This document shows, piece by piece, positions 46,301-59,100 of a DNA stretch of 64,000 nucleotides. Each line of letters begins with the position of its first letter. The stretch's first letter is position 1. This DNA comes from Osmia lignaria lignaria (lineage: Eukaryota; Arthropoda; Insecta; Hymenoptera; Megachilidae). Made by a program: the position numbers and the translations under genes. The stretch lies in assembly GCF_051020975.1 (NCBI RefSeq), contig NC_135039.1, positions 10,514,692 to 10,578,691 on the forward strand. Reading direction: 5' to 3'. The notes under the pieces were generated by a model. That model did no database searches. It saw only the letters and a list, made by a program, of their open reading frames with translations, and was not told where the DNA came from.

Positions 46301-49300
46301 ATGCTACTCAAATACTTAGGCAATGTTATGTCACCATATGTGAGCATCTATTTTATTTCAATAAGTTATTTGTAAAATCATTTAAGTATTCTTTAATCTG
46401 TTTGATTTAATGTGAAATAGGAATATGAGAATCGAGTAGTAAGCATTGTTTGGTCACCAAACAATCTAAAACTAGCTGTTGCATCATCTGATCGTTGTAT
46501 ATATCTTTTTGATGATAAGTGTGTGAAGAGGGACAAATTTTCAACAAAACCTGTTGACTCTAAGGTTTGTTCAATAATACTTTTGAAACATAGTTGATAT
46601 TTCTGTGGATACTGAAGAACTGTTAATTATTTTTCAGTTTGGTAAGAAGAGTTATGTGATTAAAGCCATAGCCTTTTCCCCAGATTCTACAAAAATAGCA
46701 GTGGGTCAGACAGATTGCATGATTTATGTATATAAAATTGGGGAACAATGGTATGTAACAGAAATAAAAGGAACATTACATTTTAAGGATATTATAAATT
46801 TCATGTTACAACAGGGGAGAGAAGAAAGTAATTTGCAACAAGTTTCGTCAAAGCTCTTCAGTTACCTGCCTCATCTGGCTAACCGAAGGGCCAATTATTG
46901 TTGGTTTAGTGGATGGGAAAGTTCGTGCGGCATTGGTGAAATCTCAGAAAGCTCAGACTCTTTACACAGCTGATTCAACGACCATTGCATTGGCTTCAAA
47001 GTACACTCACGACCCAAGTGTTACGCTTACTTATTAATAAAACTTTGCCACCTTGTAGAGCTCGTCGAGCTGAACACGCCTATACCCCATCTTGGGGGCA
47101 GATATTAACAATTAAAGTTAGTTACTCGTTACATTGAGAAGTATGACATACTCACACATATGAGCGATTAGCTCCGAGGTTAAACACATGGCTCGCAATC
47201 TGAAGGTCCACGGTTCAAATCCTTGGTTTCCAACATTTTTTTTTTATGGTAATTTCTCTTTTTAAATAACTATTGTGCTATAATCATTGCATTTATTAAC
47301 AATTAATTACATACGCTGCAATTTTTATAGAATTTAAGTTATTCAAAATAGAATATAGAATTTTAGTTTACAATTATATAGAATTTCAGTTATTCAAAAA
47401 AAGACAAATTATTATTTAAAAAAAAAAAAGTGGGAACCAAGGATTTGAACCGTGGACCTATAGATTGCGAGTTATGTTGTTTAACCCCTGAGCTAACTCT
47501 TTATATGTGCGAGTTTGTCATACTTCTCAATATAAGTAGTAACTAACTTTAATTATTAATATCTTTTAAACAATTAGCCATCTGCCCCCAAAATGTGGTA
47601 TAGGCGTGTTCAGCTCAACGAGCTCTACAAGGTGGCAAAGTTTCATTAATAAGTGAGCGTAACACTTAGGTAGTTCCCCTCTCAATTACAAACATTCAAT
47701 CATTTCAAGTAAACAATAAATTAATTCCATTAAATTTTAGCATCAGAGGAACCGGGTTTCTCTCAAGTCATGCAGATGGTAATATTATAAAGTACCATAT
47801 AACCGACGATGGAAGTCACGAGCCGTCTGGACGTATTTGCACGCACACTGTGCCTGCCTATGCGCTAGCTTGGCCCCAGTCTCACATCTTAGCAGCAGGG
47901 TGCGACAGACGAGTGACCTTCTACGATTCTCGTGGAAAACTGGTGAAGAATTTCGACTACAGTCGCGAGAATGAGAAAGAAATAGCAGTGGCATGCTGCA
48001 GTCCAAGTGGGCAAAGCGTGGCTATTGGATCCTGGGATAAAATCCGGATACTGGACTGGAGTCCTCGACGTTCAATCTGGGAGGAGGCTAATACAAAATC
48101 TTTGCCTAATTTTTACACTGTCACTGCAATATCTTGGCGCCGTGATGGTTCCAGGTTCATTTCCCCATTGCTTATACAAGTCAGAGTAGAATAATATATC
48201 TACAGAAGTCCTATCCTTTCTTAGATTGCTTGTGGGCAGTCTCTGCGGTGCTGTGGAACAGTTTGAAACAGTATTGAAGAGGACGGTGATAAGAGGCAGC
48301 CATGAGGTAGCATACGTTGGTCCTAGCCAGGTGGTAATCCGACCATTGAACGAAGGCAATCGACCTGTTATCATCAGATCACAGACAGGCAATGAGATAG
48401 AGGATGTCAAAGTCCTAGGACGAGCTGATAACAATGTAGTAGCTCGTACAGCCAATACCTTATTGCTTGCTGACATTGAATTGAATCTGATCAGCGAGAT
48501 TCCCTGGGACGACAAGAGCAACGGTGAGAAATTCTTCTTTGAGTATCCAAGAGTCTGCCTGATCTTCTGCTCTGGAGAATTGACCATCGTCGAGTATGGA
48601 AACAACGAGCCACTGGGCTCTGTGAGGACAGAGGCAGTTAATCCTCACGTGGTCAGTGTGAGGATCAACGAGAGGCAAATACCTGGAGCTCCGGACAATA
48701 AGAGACTGGCTTATCTATTAGATCCTAGAACCGTTCGCATTACTGATCTGATAACCGGGATAACGGTTGCTATGATTTCCCACGACGTACGCGTTGATTG
48801 GTTGGAATTAAGCGAAACTGGTCACAGATTGCTATCGAGAGACAAAAGAGCCAGGTAACGCTATAGAAAAGTCTCTTGCTGCCAAATGGTTAAATGAACC
48901 TTGCGCTATTTATTACAGACTGTGGCTAAGCGATGAATTAGGTGGGCGAATTTTATTATTAACCGGTGTCAGTTTCGTCTCCTGGGTGTTGGGTAGCGAC
49001 GTGGTCGTGGCTCAGACAGGGCAAACCCTGGCGGTTTGGTACAACGTGGACGCCCCGGAGGTAGCTACTCTGATACCAGTCCGCGGAGACGCCGTGGACA
49101 TTGTCAGAGAAGATGGTCGAAGTTCTGTTATGGTAGAAGAAGTTGGAGGCAAAGTAGCTTATTTACTCGACGAGCCGTTGATCGAGTTTGGCACAGCTCT
49201 GCACGATAACGATTTTGGTAGAGCTCTGTTGTTCCTGGAGGAACTGGCGGACCGGCCCCAAGCGGAGGCCATGTGGGAGAATGTGGCTAGAAATGCAATG

Positions 49301-52300
49301 GCCACTAGGCAACTGTTAGTTGCTGCTAGGTGTTATGCAGCTTTGGGAGATGTAGCATGTTCCAGGTTAGGTTAGGTTATGTTCCAGATTACATTTACAT
49401 CCAATTCCCCAACAACCTAACGTTTGATGCTTTTCAAAAAAGAATGATACTAATTTCCCGCTCTCAGGTTCTTGAAGAATGTTGTACAGATTGGAGAGAA
49501 ATACAGCGAAGAAACTGGAAACGATCCACTCTCCAGCCCCGATTGTTGGGCGAAGCTTGCAATTCTGAATGGGGAGCTGAAGACTGCTGAAGCCATATAC
49601 TTGGAACAGAACGAGTTAGACAAGGCTCTGGACATGTACCAAAGTTATTGGCATTGGGAGGATGCACTGATGTTGGCGCAAAATAGAGGCTATCTAGGTC
49701 TACAGGAACTCAGAGACAGGCATTTAACTTGGCTACTCGAAAGTGGCCAGGCAGCTAGAGCAGCAGCTATTCTGGAGAATACCAATCCACGACGAGCTGT
49801 TAAACTCTACCTGGACGCTCGTCGACCTGGACGAGCAGCTCGATTAGTCCTGGCCGACGATGAGCTATTAAATGACAAGTCGATCGTTAATGAAATTGTA
49901 AGGGTACTGAAGGCGACAGACTTGATGGAGCTCGCCGGAGAGCTGTTGGAAAAGACTTCAGAACCCCAGGAGGCTATCAAGTGTTATTCTCAAGCTGGTG
50001 TGTTTGCAAGAGCAGTGGAATTGGCTAGGGAGGTGGATCCAACCTCGGTGGTTGATTTGGAAAGAGACTGGGGCAAACACCTGGCATCGGCTGGCCACTA
50101 TGATGCTGCCATTAATCATTTTATAGAAGCAGGTGAGACAGCTCTAGCTCTGGATGCCGCTATCAATGCTCGTCAGTGGAGAAAAGGCTTGCAAATTGTC
50201 CAAGTAAGCATCTCCTTAATTTCCATTGATTCTTTCAAAGGCTGCTTCTAACTGACAATCTTTTTCCAGGTCATAGAGCACGATAACCCTACCATCCGCA
50301 AGCAGTGTGAAAAACTTGGCGAGTATTTTGCCTCGATAGGGGAAAAGAGTCTGGCAGAGAAGCTTTTCATCCGCGCCGGGGATGCTCGACGCGCCGTGGA
50401 GGTACACGTGCAAAGTGGCAACTGGAGTCGTGCCCACGAAGTGGCGCAAGCGTACATGACTCCCGGCGAGGCGAACGAGGTGCTGTCCAAACACGCCGTC
50501 GATCTCTGCGAGGCAGGGGACCTGAAGCATGCCGAGGAGTTGTATCTCGCCATCGGTCAGTACGATTCGGCTATATCGATGTACAAAAAGGCTGGTCGTC
50601 GCCCGGACATGATTCGCCTGGTGGCGAAGTACAGGTCAGATTTGCTGGACGCGACACACGTGCACTTAGCCAAGGAATTGGATGCCTCGGGCAAACCCCG
50701 GGAAGCCGAAGAGCATTATCTTGCAGCCGGCGATTGGAAGGCTGCTATCGCCGCTTATAGGTCAGCCAACATGTGGGAGGATGCTCTTCGCGTTGCCAAA
50801 CAGAACGCCGGGGACAATGCTGCCCAACAGGTGAATCGATTCTTCTATGTTCAAAATCTCAGTCCTTCATGGGGTCTCCTGGAGTTATGTCGGGTGACGA
50901 TGGGTGGGGGCTCATTCGACAGGGCATGGAGTGGGAAGTATTACGACCCCAAGGTGTCCCACCTCCAACCCCAGGAACATGGTCAAAATGATAACATAAG
51001 ATGATGACGGTGTTGATGGAGTTATGTCGAATGACGGTATGGGGCGGCTCATTCGACAGGGCTCATCGAGGGTAACAAATGTCCTAATAGGAGCCACGAC
51101 CTCAGAGGCCGGGAACATGGTGAAACTTCAACCTAACTTAACCTGATCCTCATAAAAAGCGATCGCTCCTCTCCCTCGCTCTTCCTGTCCTCCTTCTCCT
51201 GATGAGGACGATCACATCATCCTCTTCTGCATCATTTCTTAATCGGAGGAACGAGAGCGGATGATCCCGTTCGGATCAGAGGGTGGCTGCTGCTTCACTC
51301 TTCTCCGTTCCTCCTCCACGCCATCATCATCCTTGCCGTGCTTTTGGCCTTATGAGAGTCTCCTCTCCTTGACTGGGATTTTAGACATGTCACTTGCTTT
51401 TCTTTTCTCTCCATCGCCATCTCCATCCATCATCATCATCATCTTATGTCATCATTTTGACCATGTTACTGGGGTTGGAGGTAGGACATCTTGGGGTCAT
51501 AATACTCCACTCTCCATGCCCTGTCGAATGAGACCCCTCCCATAGTCACCCGACATAACTCCAGGTCAGCCCCTTCATGATACATAGTTTCACTTTCTTT
51601 TTTAGGTCGCCTTACTGTGGGCACGTACACTGGCTCCAGAGCTAGCAGCAAGATTGCTGATACGTTTAAATTATTTGGACAGTTGTCTTCAGCTAGCCTG
51701 CGAGGCGGGTCTCTTCGACTGGGCTTTAGAAATTTCCAAGTACGGTAGCGCTGAGCAGAAGAAGGAGGTTCATTATAGATACGCAATGGCGTTGGAGGAT
51801 GCAGGTCGCTTCTCTGAAGCTGAGAAGGAGTTCATCAAAGCGGAGAGAATGATGGAAGCGGTACAGATGTACATACACAACCGCGATTGGGAAGCAGCCG
51901 AGGATGTGGCGCAGTCTATCAATCAGGATGTGGTTGCACAAGTGCTGATCGCCAGGGCGAACGAAGCTGCAGAAGCTCAGGATTATTCCTTAGCCGAGAC
52001 TTTACTCTTGAGAGCGTATAAACCAGAGATGATCATTGAACATTACAAAGTAAAATGTTATTACGATAATTCAATGGTAAAGTATGTCATGTGCTATAGA
52101 AATATGCGTATTGCAGAAAGCAGGCATGTGGTCCGAGGCGTTGCGAGTTTGCAGGGAGTACCTGCCTAGTCAGGAAGCCAATCTTCGCCGAGAATTGGGC
52201 CAAAAGAGCGCTTCCCTAGCCGGCGCGAATGCTTTGGAGGAAGCGAAAAAGTGGCTAGAGGTTGGAGAAGTGCGAGCCGCTTTGGATATCTTGGTTCTAG

Positions 52301-53955
52301 ACCCTCAAGCACCTAGACCGTCCCTCATACGGGCAGCTGATATTCTTCTTCATCAAGCTGATCCAGAAACTGCTGCTCAAGTTGGCGGAGATCTTGGCGC
52401 ACGATTATTTGCTGTCGGTGAACACGCTCTTGCGGCGCAGGTCGTTATTCCACCTCAAAGTTTTCATGGCTCCTTTTGCGTTCGTTAACCCTTTAACTGC
52501 GGGTACTTTTAACACAGAAGTACTTCATTGCTCTAATTTTAAATTATATTACTGAAGTGATATTCTATTTTAAAAGATTTATTTTATTTTTATTTTAGTG
52601 GTATATAAGCCACAGCCGCTATTTGATATTAGCAAAAATTAACAAGTTGCTATAATTTTAGTATGTGGTTTATAAACCACACCCACAGTTAAAGGGTTAA
52701 CCTAAGCTTTCTTTTAGGTGTTCTTGCAAGCTGATAGATTGAAAGATGCTATTGATGCATTGGCATCCGTTGGAGAATGGGAGAGAGCTAAACGTATAGC
52801 CAGAGAATTGGCACCAGACATAGAGCCCTACCTCGAAGAGAAATACAAAGAAGCCATGTTGAGAGACGGACAAATAGATAGGCTAGTGGAGATAGACGCA
52901 GAGGCTGGCCTTGAAGTACTGGCTAACAAAGGACAGTGGAATCAAGTGTTTGAAACTGCAAGTTCTCAGGGTTCTCAGGTTTTGCACAAATATGTTGCGC
53001 AAAGAGCTGTGCAGCTTATGAAGTCCAACGCTTCCCTTGAAGCTTTACAGTTGTACGTTAGATATGGAACACCTCCTGTTCCACAAAATTTCAATCTCTA
53101 TCTACAATTATCAGAAAGTGTTCTGAATTCAGAGGCATATCACGAGTACAAGTATCTTGCTCTTCTAAGAACCGTTCTCTTGGACCTTTGGAACAGTTTG
53201 AAATCCTCTGAAGATGCACCCAGATTGAAATTTGAGAGGTTACTCGAGGCGACACACTATTCAGCTGTGAAACAGGGATGCCGTGATTATTCAGTACTCT
53301 CTGGACTGGTTTTAAAAGCGTCCATAACTCTGTTAAGGTACACCGACATTATCCTTGCTGATCGAGCTTACTACGAAGCTGGAACCGAGGCACGGACAGC
53401 TGGATTAAACAGCGAGGCGTTCGTTTTTCTTAATCACTTCCTGGATTTGGAGGAGTGCATAGAAGAGGGCGACAGTACTGTGATGGATGTCGACGACCTA
53501 GCTGTGACAGACTTCCCAGTAGAGGTTCCATTGCCGGAATCTTTGAGTTTGAGCGCGCAACAACGAGAAGAAGCCCGTGAATGGGTACTGGCAGTGTCCA
53601 TGGATCAGAAAGTGGAACAAGTTCTGCCTGCTGATCATAGAGGAGTCTACGTTGGATCATTGACTTCTCCATCGAGTGGTGCTGGAGCTTTGCAAGGTTG
53701 CATCTTAACAGGATATCCTGTACGAGGTCCAATTATTCGTTTCGCAGAGGTACTTCAAGCAGCGAACAATATTATCTTGTGATTTCATTTAGAATATAGT
53801 AATTGGTTTCTCTTCAGGGTAAGCGAGCAGCTGACCGTGATGATTGGACTAAAATGATTAACACAGCACGTCAGGCTCCTCAAGATTCAGTACTTAACGA
53901 TATCTTAGCTTTTATTCAAGAGTGGTGCGGAGCAGTTCCCAATTACTCTTTCTAA
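46301..53955 (+). CDS. IFT172: Intraflagellar transport protein IFT172
   Basis: Thirteen exons: 46301-46339, 46421-46564, 46638-46750, 46815-47000, 47741-48154, 48225-48854, 48919-49365, 49468-50203, 50270-50830, 51606-52049, 52117-52440, 52718-53749 and 53818-53955. All phases agree and give 1735 residues (human 1749). The N-terminal WD40 half shows AFSPDSTKIAVGQTD, YALAWPQSHILAAGCDR and LTIVEYGNNEPLGSVRTE. The C-terminal helical TPR-like half shows LYLDARRPGRAARLVL, EHYLAAGDWKAA and YNxxAIDAL-type repeats. The end is VSMDQKVEQVLP...LTGYPV...EWCGAVPNYSF. IFT172 is the large peripheral IFT-B subunit needed for cilium assembly; in insects it serves ciliated sensory neurons. Several introns hold transposons. 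AATAAA is at 54769. Confidence 0.98.
47009..47688. mobile_element. Foldback element with tRNA-like module in each arm, copy 1
   Basis: Arms of about 250 bp are inverse copies: CCAAGTGTTACG, AAACTTTGCCACCTTGTAGA, GAACACGCCTATACC and GAGAAGTATGACA. Each arm also holds a tRNA-like block with an A-box-like TTAGCTCCGAGGTT and a B-box GGTTCAAATCC (47166-47230; inverse at about 47430-47500), next to a T or A run. The left end lies under 10 bp after the IFT172 exon-4 donor. A second, truncated copy lies at 62193-62565. Confidence 0.8.
50878..51565. mobile_element. Foldback element in an IFT172 intron
   Basis: Arms of about 130-140 bp pair CCTGGAGTTATGTCGGGTGA, CATTCGACAGGGCATGGAG, ATTA(C/T)GACCCCAAG and ACCATGTT/AACATGG with their inverse near 51425-51565. 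A third partial copy of the arm lies near 51015-51070. It fills nearly all of intron 50831-51605. Superfamily not assigned. Confidence 0.75.
52489..52696. mobile_element. piggyBac-like MITE (TTAA) in an IFT172 intron
   Basis: A 208-bp element between TTAA sites at 52485-52488 and 52697-52700. Ends are CCCTTTAACTGCGGGT and ACCCACAGTTAAAGGG. It makes up three quarters of the 277-bp intron. Confidence 0.85.
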
Positions 53956-55626
53956 AACCTACTTAATTCACAATCTCTTGTAAGTATTAGAAACTAAACT
54001 AAAAATTCTATATGTACATACATATAAATACATAAAAGGTGTTTTAGCGTATAAAACAGGATTACAATTATTTGATTGTGACATTTCTAACGAAGAAATT
54101 TTTTCTAAAGCCTTCTCTGATAAGGAGAACAGGAAAAACAGAGTCCTCGTTTCTCTAAAATTTATTTAAATAAGGCTGCATTATGTAAATAATTAATCTA
54201 ACCTAAACATAAATAATTCTATGCAATGTGAATATACATTTATCATATGTTCACAGGATTCTCATGTCTTAAATTGATTCTATGTATAACAATGAAAATC
54301 CTAACGAGTTAGAAACTAATCACTCGTTGTCTGAACACCTATCCACGATGGATATTTATGACTACTTGGTGATGACTATGCGTGTGTTGCATTTGTACAC
54401 AGACTATGTATCTCGAAAACAATAGTACAAGCTTGAAATTAAGAAACCTTGTGGCATTAAATGTTGAATTCCTTAAAACTTCATTCCAAAAATTCCTCCC
54501 TTTGAGTAAGTTACATTTCTTACATTCCTCTTAATGTATTCAATTATCCTACACGTTTAATATTTATTTAAGTTAGGCTGAGAAAAAAAGACCAACGTGT
54601 AAAAAGGTGAGATAAAAGTCTTTGCAACAGGCTCGAGTGAATTTAAAATATTGAAAAATTGATAGGAAACATTCCTTGCGTCTATTAAAGTGTTGCATTT
54701 TATGCATTCTAATAAGACATTAATATTGGAAATGTTTATCTTGAATTTTAATTGTGATATTTGTAAAAAATAAAGGCTGATCCTTTAACAAAATATTATT
54801 TTTCAAGCATCTGCCCCCATTTCTTCTTGCTTATACCATCATTTCCTAAGTGTTTTTTAACATACAGAAAGTGTCTGGAAAAATGTACTGTAAAGAAGAT
54901 TTCCAAGCTAAAGATAAGACAATCCTTGAGAATCCTATATGGCCTAGCGATCATCCAGTTCACAACTTATTTAACAGTTGATAAAGTAGCTAATCAATTC
55001 TATAAAAATATTGAAAATCATCTTATTCTTCACTCAGCAATCTGATTTATGGATGATACAGTATACTTCAAGAGACACTTTGTATATGTACGTGTGTTTG
55101 AATATACAAAACATTTGATAAATAGTGTATTTCCTGTGAAAATAGGAAACACATTCTCACAACCCTAAACATTGTCTATTAATTTTCTTTTACGCTGACT
55201 TATTAAGCTGCAATTCTTTTATTATTGGGAATGTTTTGCTTCAATTTACAATTATATAAAACATAAATAAAATCCAATTAAAATCTCTTTAAGAGAATGT
55301 CCAGAATAACTAAATTTAGGTAAACCTAGACAATTAATAGTTTAAATATTTTACTAGAAATCTGGAGTTCCCACATCCTTACGGTCCAGGAAACACCCTA
55401 TTTATTAAATACCCTGCACTCGCACGTCGACTGGAATATTAACTCATCAAAGTCTCTCCTCTTAGAAAAAATGAAGAACATTAAATATAAAAGAGCTTTC
55501 AGAACATATACAATATATTCACATGTTTATCTCCTACTATTTTACTAAAACATGTTCCATTTTGTTCGATTTTAATTCCACCATATATATTCCCTAGCGC
55601 CTAGGGTATCGAGCGAATCCATACTT
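53956..55626. other. IFT172 3' UTR and tail-to-tail spacer with Sec71
   Basis: AATAAA at 54769-54774 is the likely IFT172 end, about 0.8 kb after the stop. On the minus strand, AATAAA near 55400 may serve Sec71. The open frames seen are not protein-like. Confidence 0.45.
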
Positions 55627-55910
55627 CAGGGTGTTTCGTAACCCCTGTAACATCCGAAAATAGATTCTGAACAACTTTTTCCTTTACCAAAATGTTGGTC
55701 GAAGCTTTGTTTTTGAATTATTAACGAAAAACACTAGCCAATGAGAGCGCGCGCTCAACGCGCTCGTGGTTCAGCGCGCGCTCTCATTGGCTAGTGTTTT
55801 TCTTTAATAATTCAAAAACGAAGCTTCAACCAACATTTTGGTAAAGGAAAAAGTTGTTCAAAATCACCTCAGCAACCCCCCATTTGTTACAGGAGCTATG
55901 AAACACCCTG
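55627..55910. mobile_element. Palindromic MITE sharing the GAAGCTTCGTTTTTGAATT core
   Basis: A 284-bp near-perfect palindrome with ends CAGGGTGTTTCGTAA and ATGAAACACCCTG, TA on the right. Central hairpin AGAGCGCGCGCTCAACGCGC and its inverse. It lies in the Sec71 3' UTR/spacer. Confidence 0.8.
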
Positions 55911-56170
55911 TATATTTTCAAATAATTTGTCCCCACTAACCTGCATCGTACGTACGTTGGGAAGATTCTTACAAACAGAATAAATAAAAATAGAAAGTAA
56001 TACTAAATCAGATTTCCGAACAACGATACTTCGTCGAAAGATCATTTAACAATTTTCTATATTCACCGAGGAAACAGTTATGGCCCATTCCAGATACAAG
56101 AATCACCCTCTGTACTTTGCAGAGCGGCCTAGAAATGTGTAAACGCGTTCTTTACAACTAATTACAGCAA

Positions 56171-59100
56171 CTATTGCTGCGTGATCCTGAATACAGGGCC
56201 GATTCTTAAGAAGAATCTCCGGAGTACCGATCGCAATTCTGGCTTGAGATCGAAGCACATAACCTCGCAGAGCAACGGATAACAGCTGGACGCGTGTACC
56301 GCGAAACGGTTATCGCTCATCTTCAGAATTCTCGTTAGAAGCAGTAACAATATCGGAGTCCAGGCGTCTCTGTGAGCCTCGTTGGAAAGCGCGAGGAAGT
56401 ATTCGAGTGCCTCGCAAGCAACCTCTACCAACCTGGACTCCACTTTACTCCAATCAGCTCTGTGAGCCTCGTCGCTGTACATTTTAAAGAGTATTCGCAA
56501 AGCACACGCCAACGATTGGGTCTCCTGCTTAAGTAGATTCGGCTTCACGTTGCCCCGGAAACCAGCCTTCCATAGCACGTTCCGTTGCTCGTGGTTCGAA
56601 TTGAAGCTCTTGGCGAACCGATGAGACTTCAATAAGCACTCGACCAACTGCAGGAGGTGCATCGTCGTCAGGGCACAATACATGCCCTGTTCTTCCTTCT
56701 GTTGATCCGCCCCTGCTCGGACGCCCAATTCGGAGGACTTTCCATTGAACATGTCCGCCTGGGCTAAAGCTAAGTTCTCCTGATCCTCCTTCCTCGAGGT
56801 GGCTGGGTAGAATACAATATTGTCTATCGTTTGAATCAGCTCCAGCTGCACGACACATTTGATCAGCAACGCATAGAACAGCTTATTCTTCCCGCTCTCG
56901 CTGTTCGTCAGGCTTTGAGAACTGTTGCTTCTCTTCAGGATGCCCACGTGGTTATCAGTCTCGCCTGTGATCACGTCCAAGTCGGACTCCTTGTTGGGTG
57001 ACAGAGGCTTCCATGAGAGAAGCGCGGACGGTAAGGTACTCTCAAAAATGTCGAGGACGCAGCTACAGGTTTTCTCCCATGTTTGTTCGTCGAACTTGAT
57101 GCCGTTGCTGATCACCAGGTTCTCCAGACAGTTGGTACCGGACCTTGCCAGCTGCTCGTTGTCCTGTTGCACGCACCAGAGTAACTGGGAGTACAATTGC
57201 TCTAGAAGAAGAGGGCCCAGGGTATCGTAGAACTGCGAGAACACGTCCACGATAGCGTACAAGGCATGGTTGCACGTTGTCGTCATCCATTCAGCTTTCT
57301 AAAATGTGGGAAGTTTAAATAAATAACAGAAGAGCAAGCATCGAGAAGAGTAAATTCGAATTACTTCTGTATGCTGCTCGGGTAGTTTCATATTGTCAAA
57401 AATCCTGAACAAGACTTGAAACAGATCCTTCCACCAATGGGGTTTGAAGGATGCCCCATGCGTTTTAACGACATCGAATAATACAGTTAGCGCTCTTGTT
57501 CGGACGTCCAATTTACATCTGCTCACTATGCAGGATAATTCAAACAACAATGGGAACCATCCTCTCACCTAAACGATAAATAATATGCTTGAAATTGTGA
57601 ACACAATGGTCGAGGCAAAAATTCAAATTCTATACAGGGTGTCCTGGAAATCGTGTAAGCCGCTTAAGGGGGTGATAGCCGGGGTGATTCTGAACAACAT
57701 TTTTCATTGCGAAAATGTTGTTTGAAGCTTCGTTTTTGAATTATTAAGGAAAAACACTGACCAATCGGAGCGCACGGGCTCAGGGGCGGCAGCGTCGGCT
57801 ACGAAACCCGGGCCTGGCCTAAGTCAGTTTCGTTTCAATTTTTTCCAATTGTACCCTCTAATTCAAAAGGTAGTAGCTTAGAATGCTTAGAATTTCTTTT
57901 TTTACATTTTTTTGGCAAGTGGTAAGGGATTCATTTTAAGCATCAAATTAAAATTTGTTTATTTTTCCAACGACTCCTGCTGTACTAGCGGGGTGCTGAG
58001 TTGTTCGCTTAGGACCTAGGCCAAGCCCGGGTTTCGTAGCCGACGCTGCCGTCCCTGAGCCCGCGCATTATGCGCGCTCGGATTGGCCAGTGTATTTCCT
58101 TAATAATTCAAAAACGAAGCTTCAAACAACATTTTCGCAATGAAAAATGTTGTTCAGAATCACCCCAACTATCGCCCCCTTAAGCGGTTTACACTCTTTC
58201 TGGGACACTATATGTATATGTTGTTACCCAAGCTCTGTCTTCTTCGGATACCATTCCACTATCATCCATCATGCCCTCTGCGAAAAGATTTGGATTAGCA
58301 TCGATATAAGAGGCACAGGAACGTATCAATCTTATAGCCTCCATGCTCGTCTCTGGGAAGGAGGCATTGCAAGCGAATTCACTGAGGCACTTGACGGCAT
58401 CTTGGAAGGAATCCACCATGATACTAAAATCTTCAGCGTACAATTCATCTAGAAACACAAATTACATTCTTCAGCACTGATCAATGTATCTAAATTTCTA
58501 TGTAGGAAGAAATACTAACTTATAATCTTGCCGGTCATTGAAAAGGCCAATTCAACTACAGCTTCGTCCCTGTCGCTGGCCGCATGATGGAAAACACTGA
58601 ATATATTTTTCCATCCCGATCGAATATTGGGCGCTTGCGAATGGACGATTTGCGCCACGCAACGGACGACCATGTCTCGGATCACCGGTGATCTATTCTT
58701 CTTCATGATATGCTCGAACGGCCTAAGGAAATCCTTTTGGAAGCGAAAATTGGCGAATTCCCCCTTCTCGATGAACTTCGTAGCGAGTTGCCTCAAGGAA
58801 TCGACCGCGAAGAAAGCGATGTCCTGGCGAGGACTGCAGCCAACCCTGTCGAAGTGGTCTCCTATCACTTGCCAAATCCTGGACCACTGGAGTCTTATAC
58901 GACCCATGTTGTAATAGGAGATCTCTACGATTTTCGTCAGAGAAAACATTCGCGGTTGCGTTGGATGGGATAACTCTTCCAGGGAGACTTGGCAGAGAGC
59001 TTTCACGAATTCTACAATCGCATCTCCGTCCAGTCTGGTGGAGCCAGTGAATATTCTGTCGACAGCCACTACTACGCTCTGAGAGCTTGTTTCCCCTATC

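Noticed and set aside
47166..47230. A true tRNA gene
   Set aside because: A- and B-box words are present, but the acceptor stem does not pair convincingly and the block lies within a repeated foldback element.
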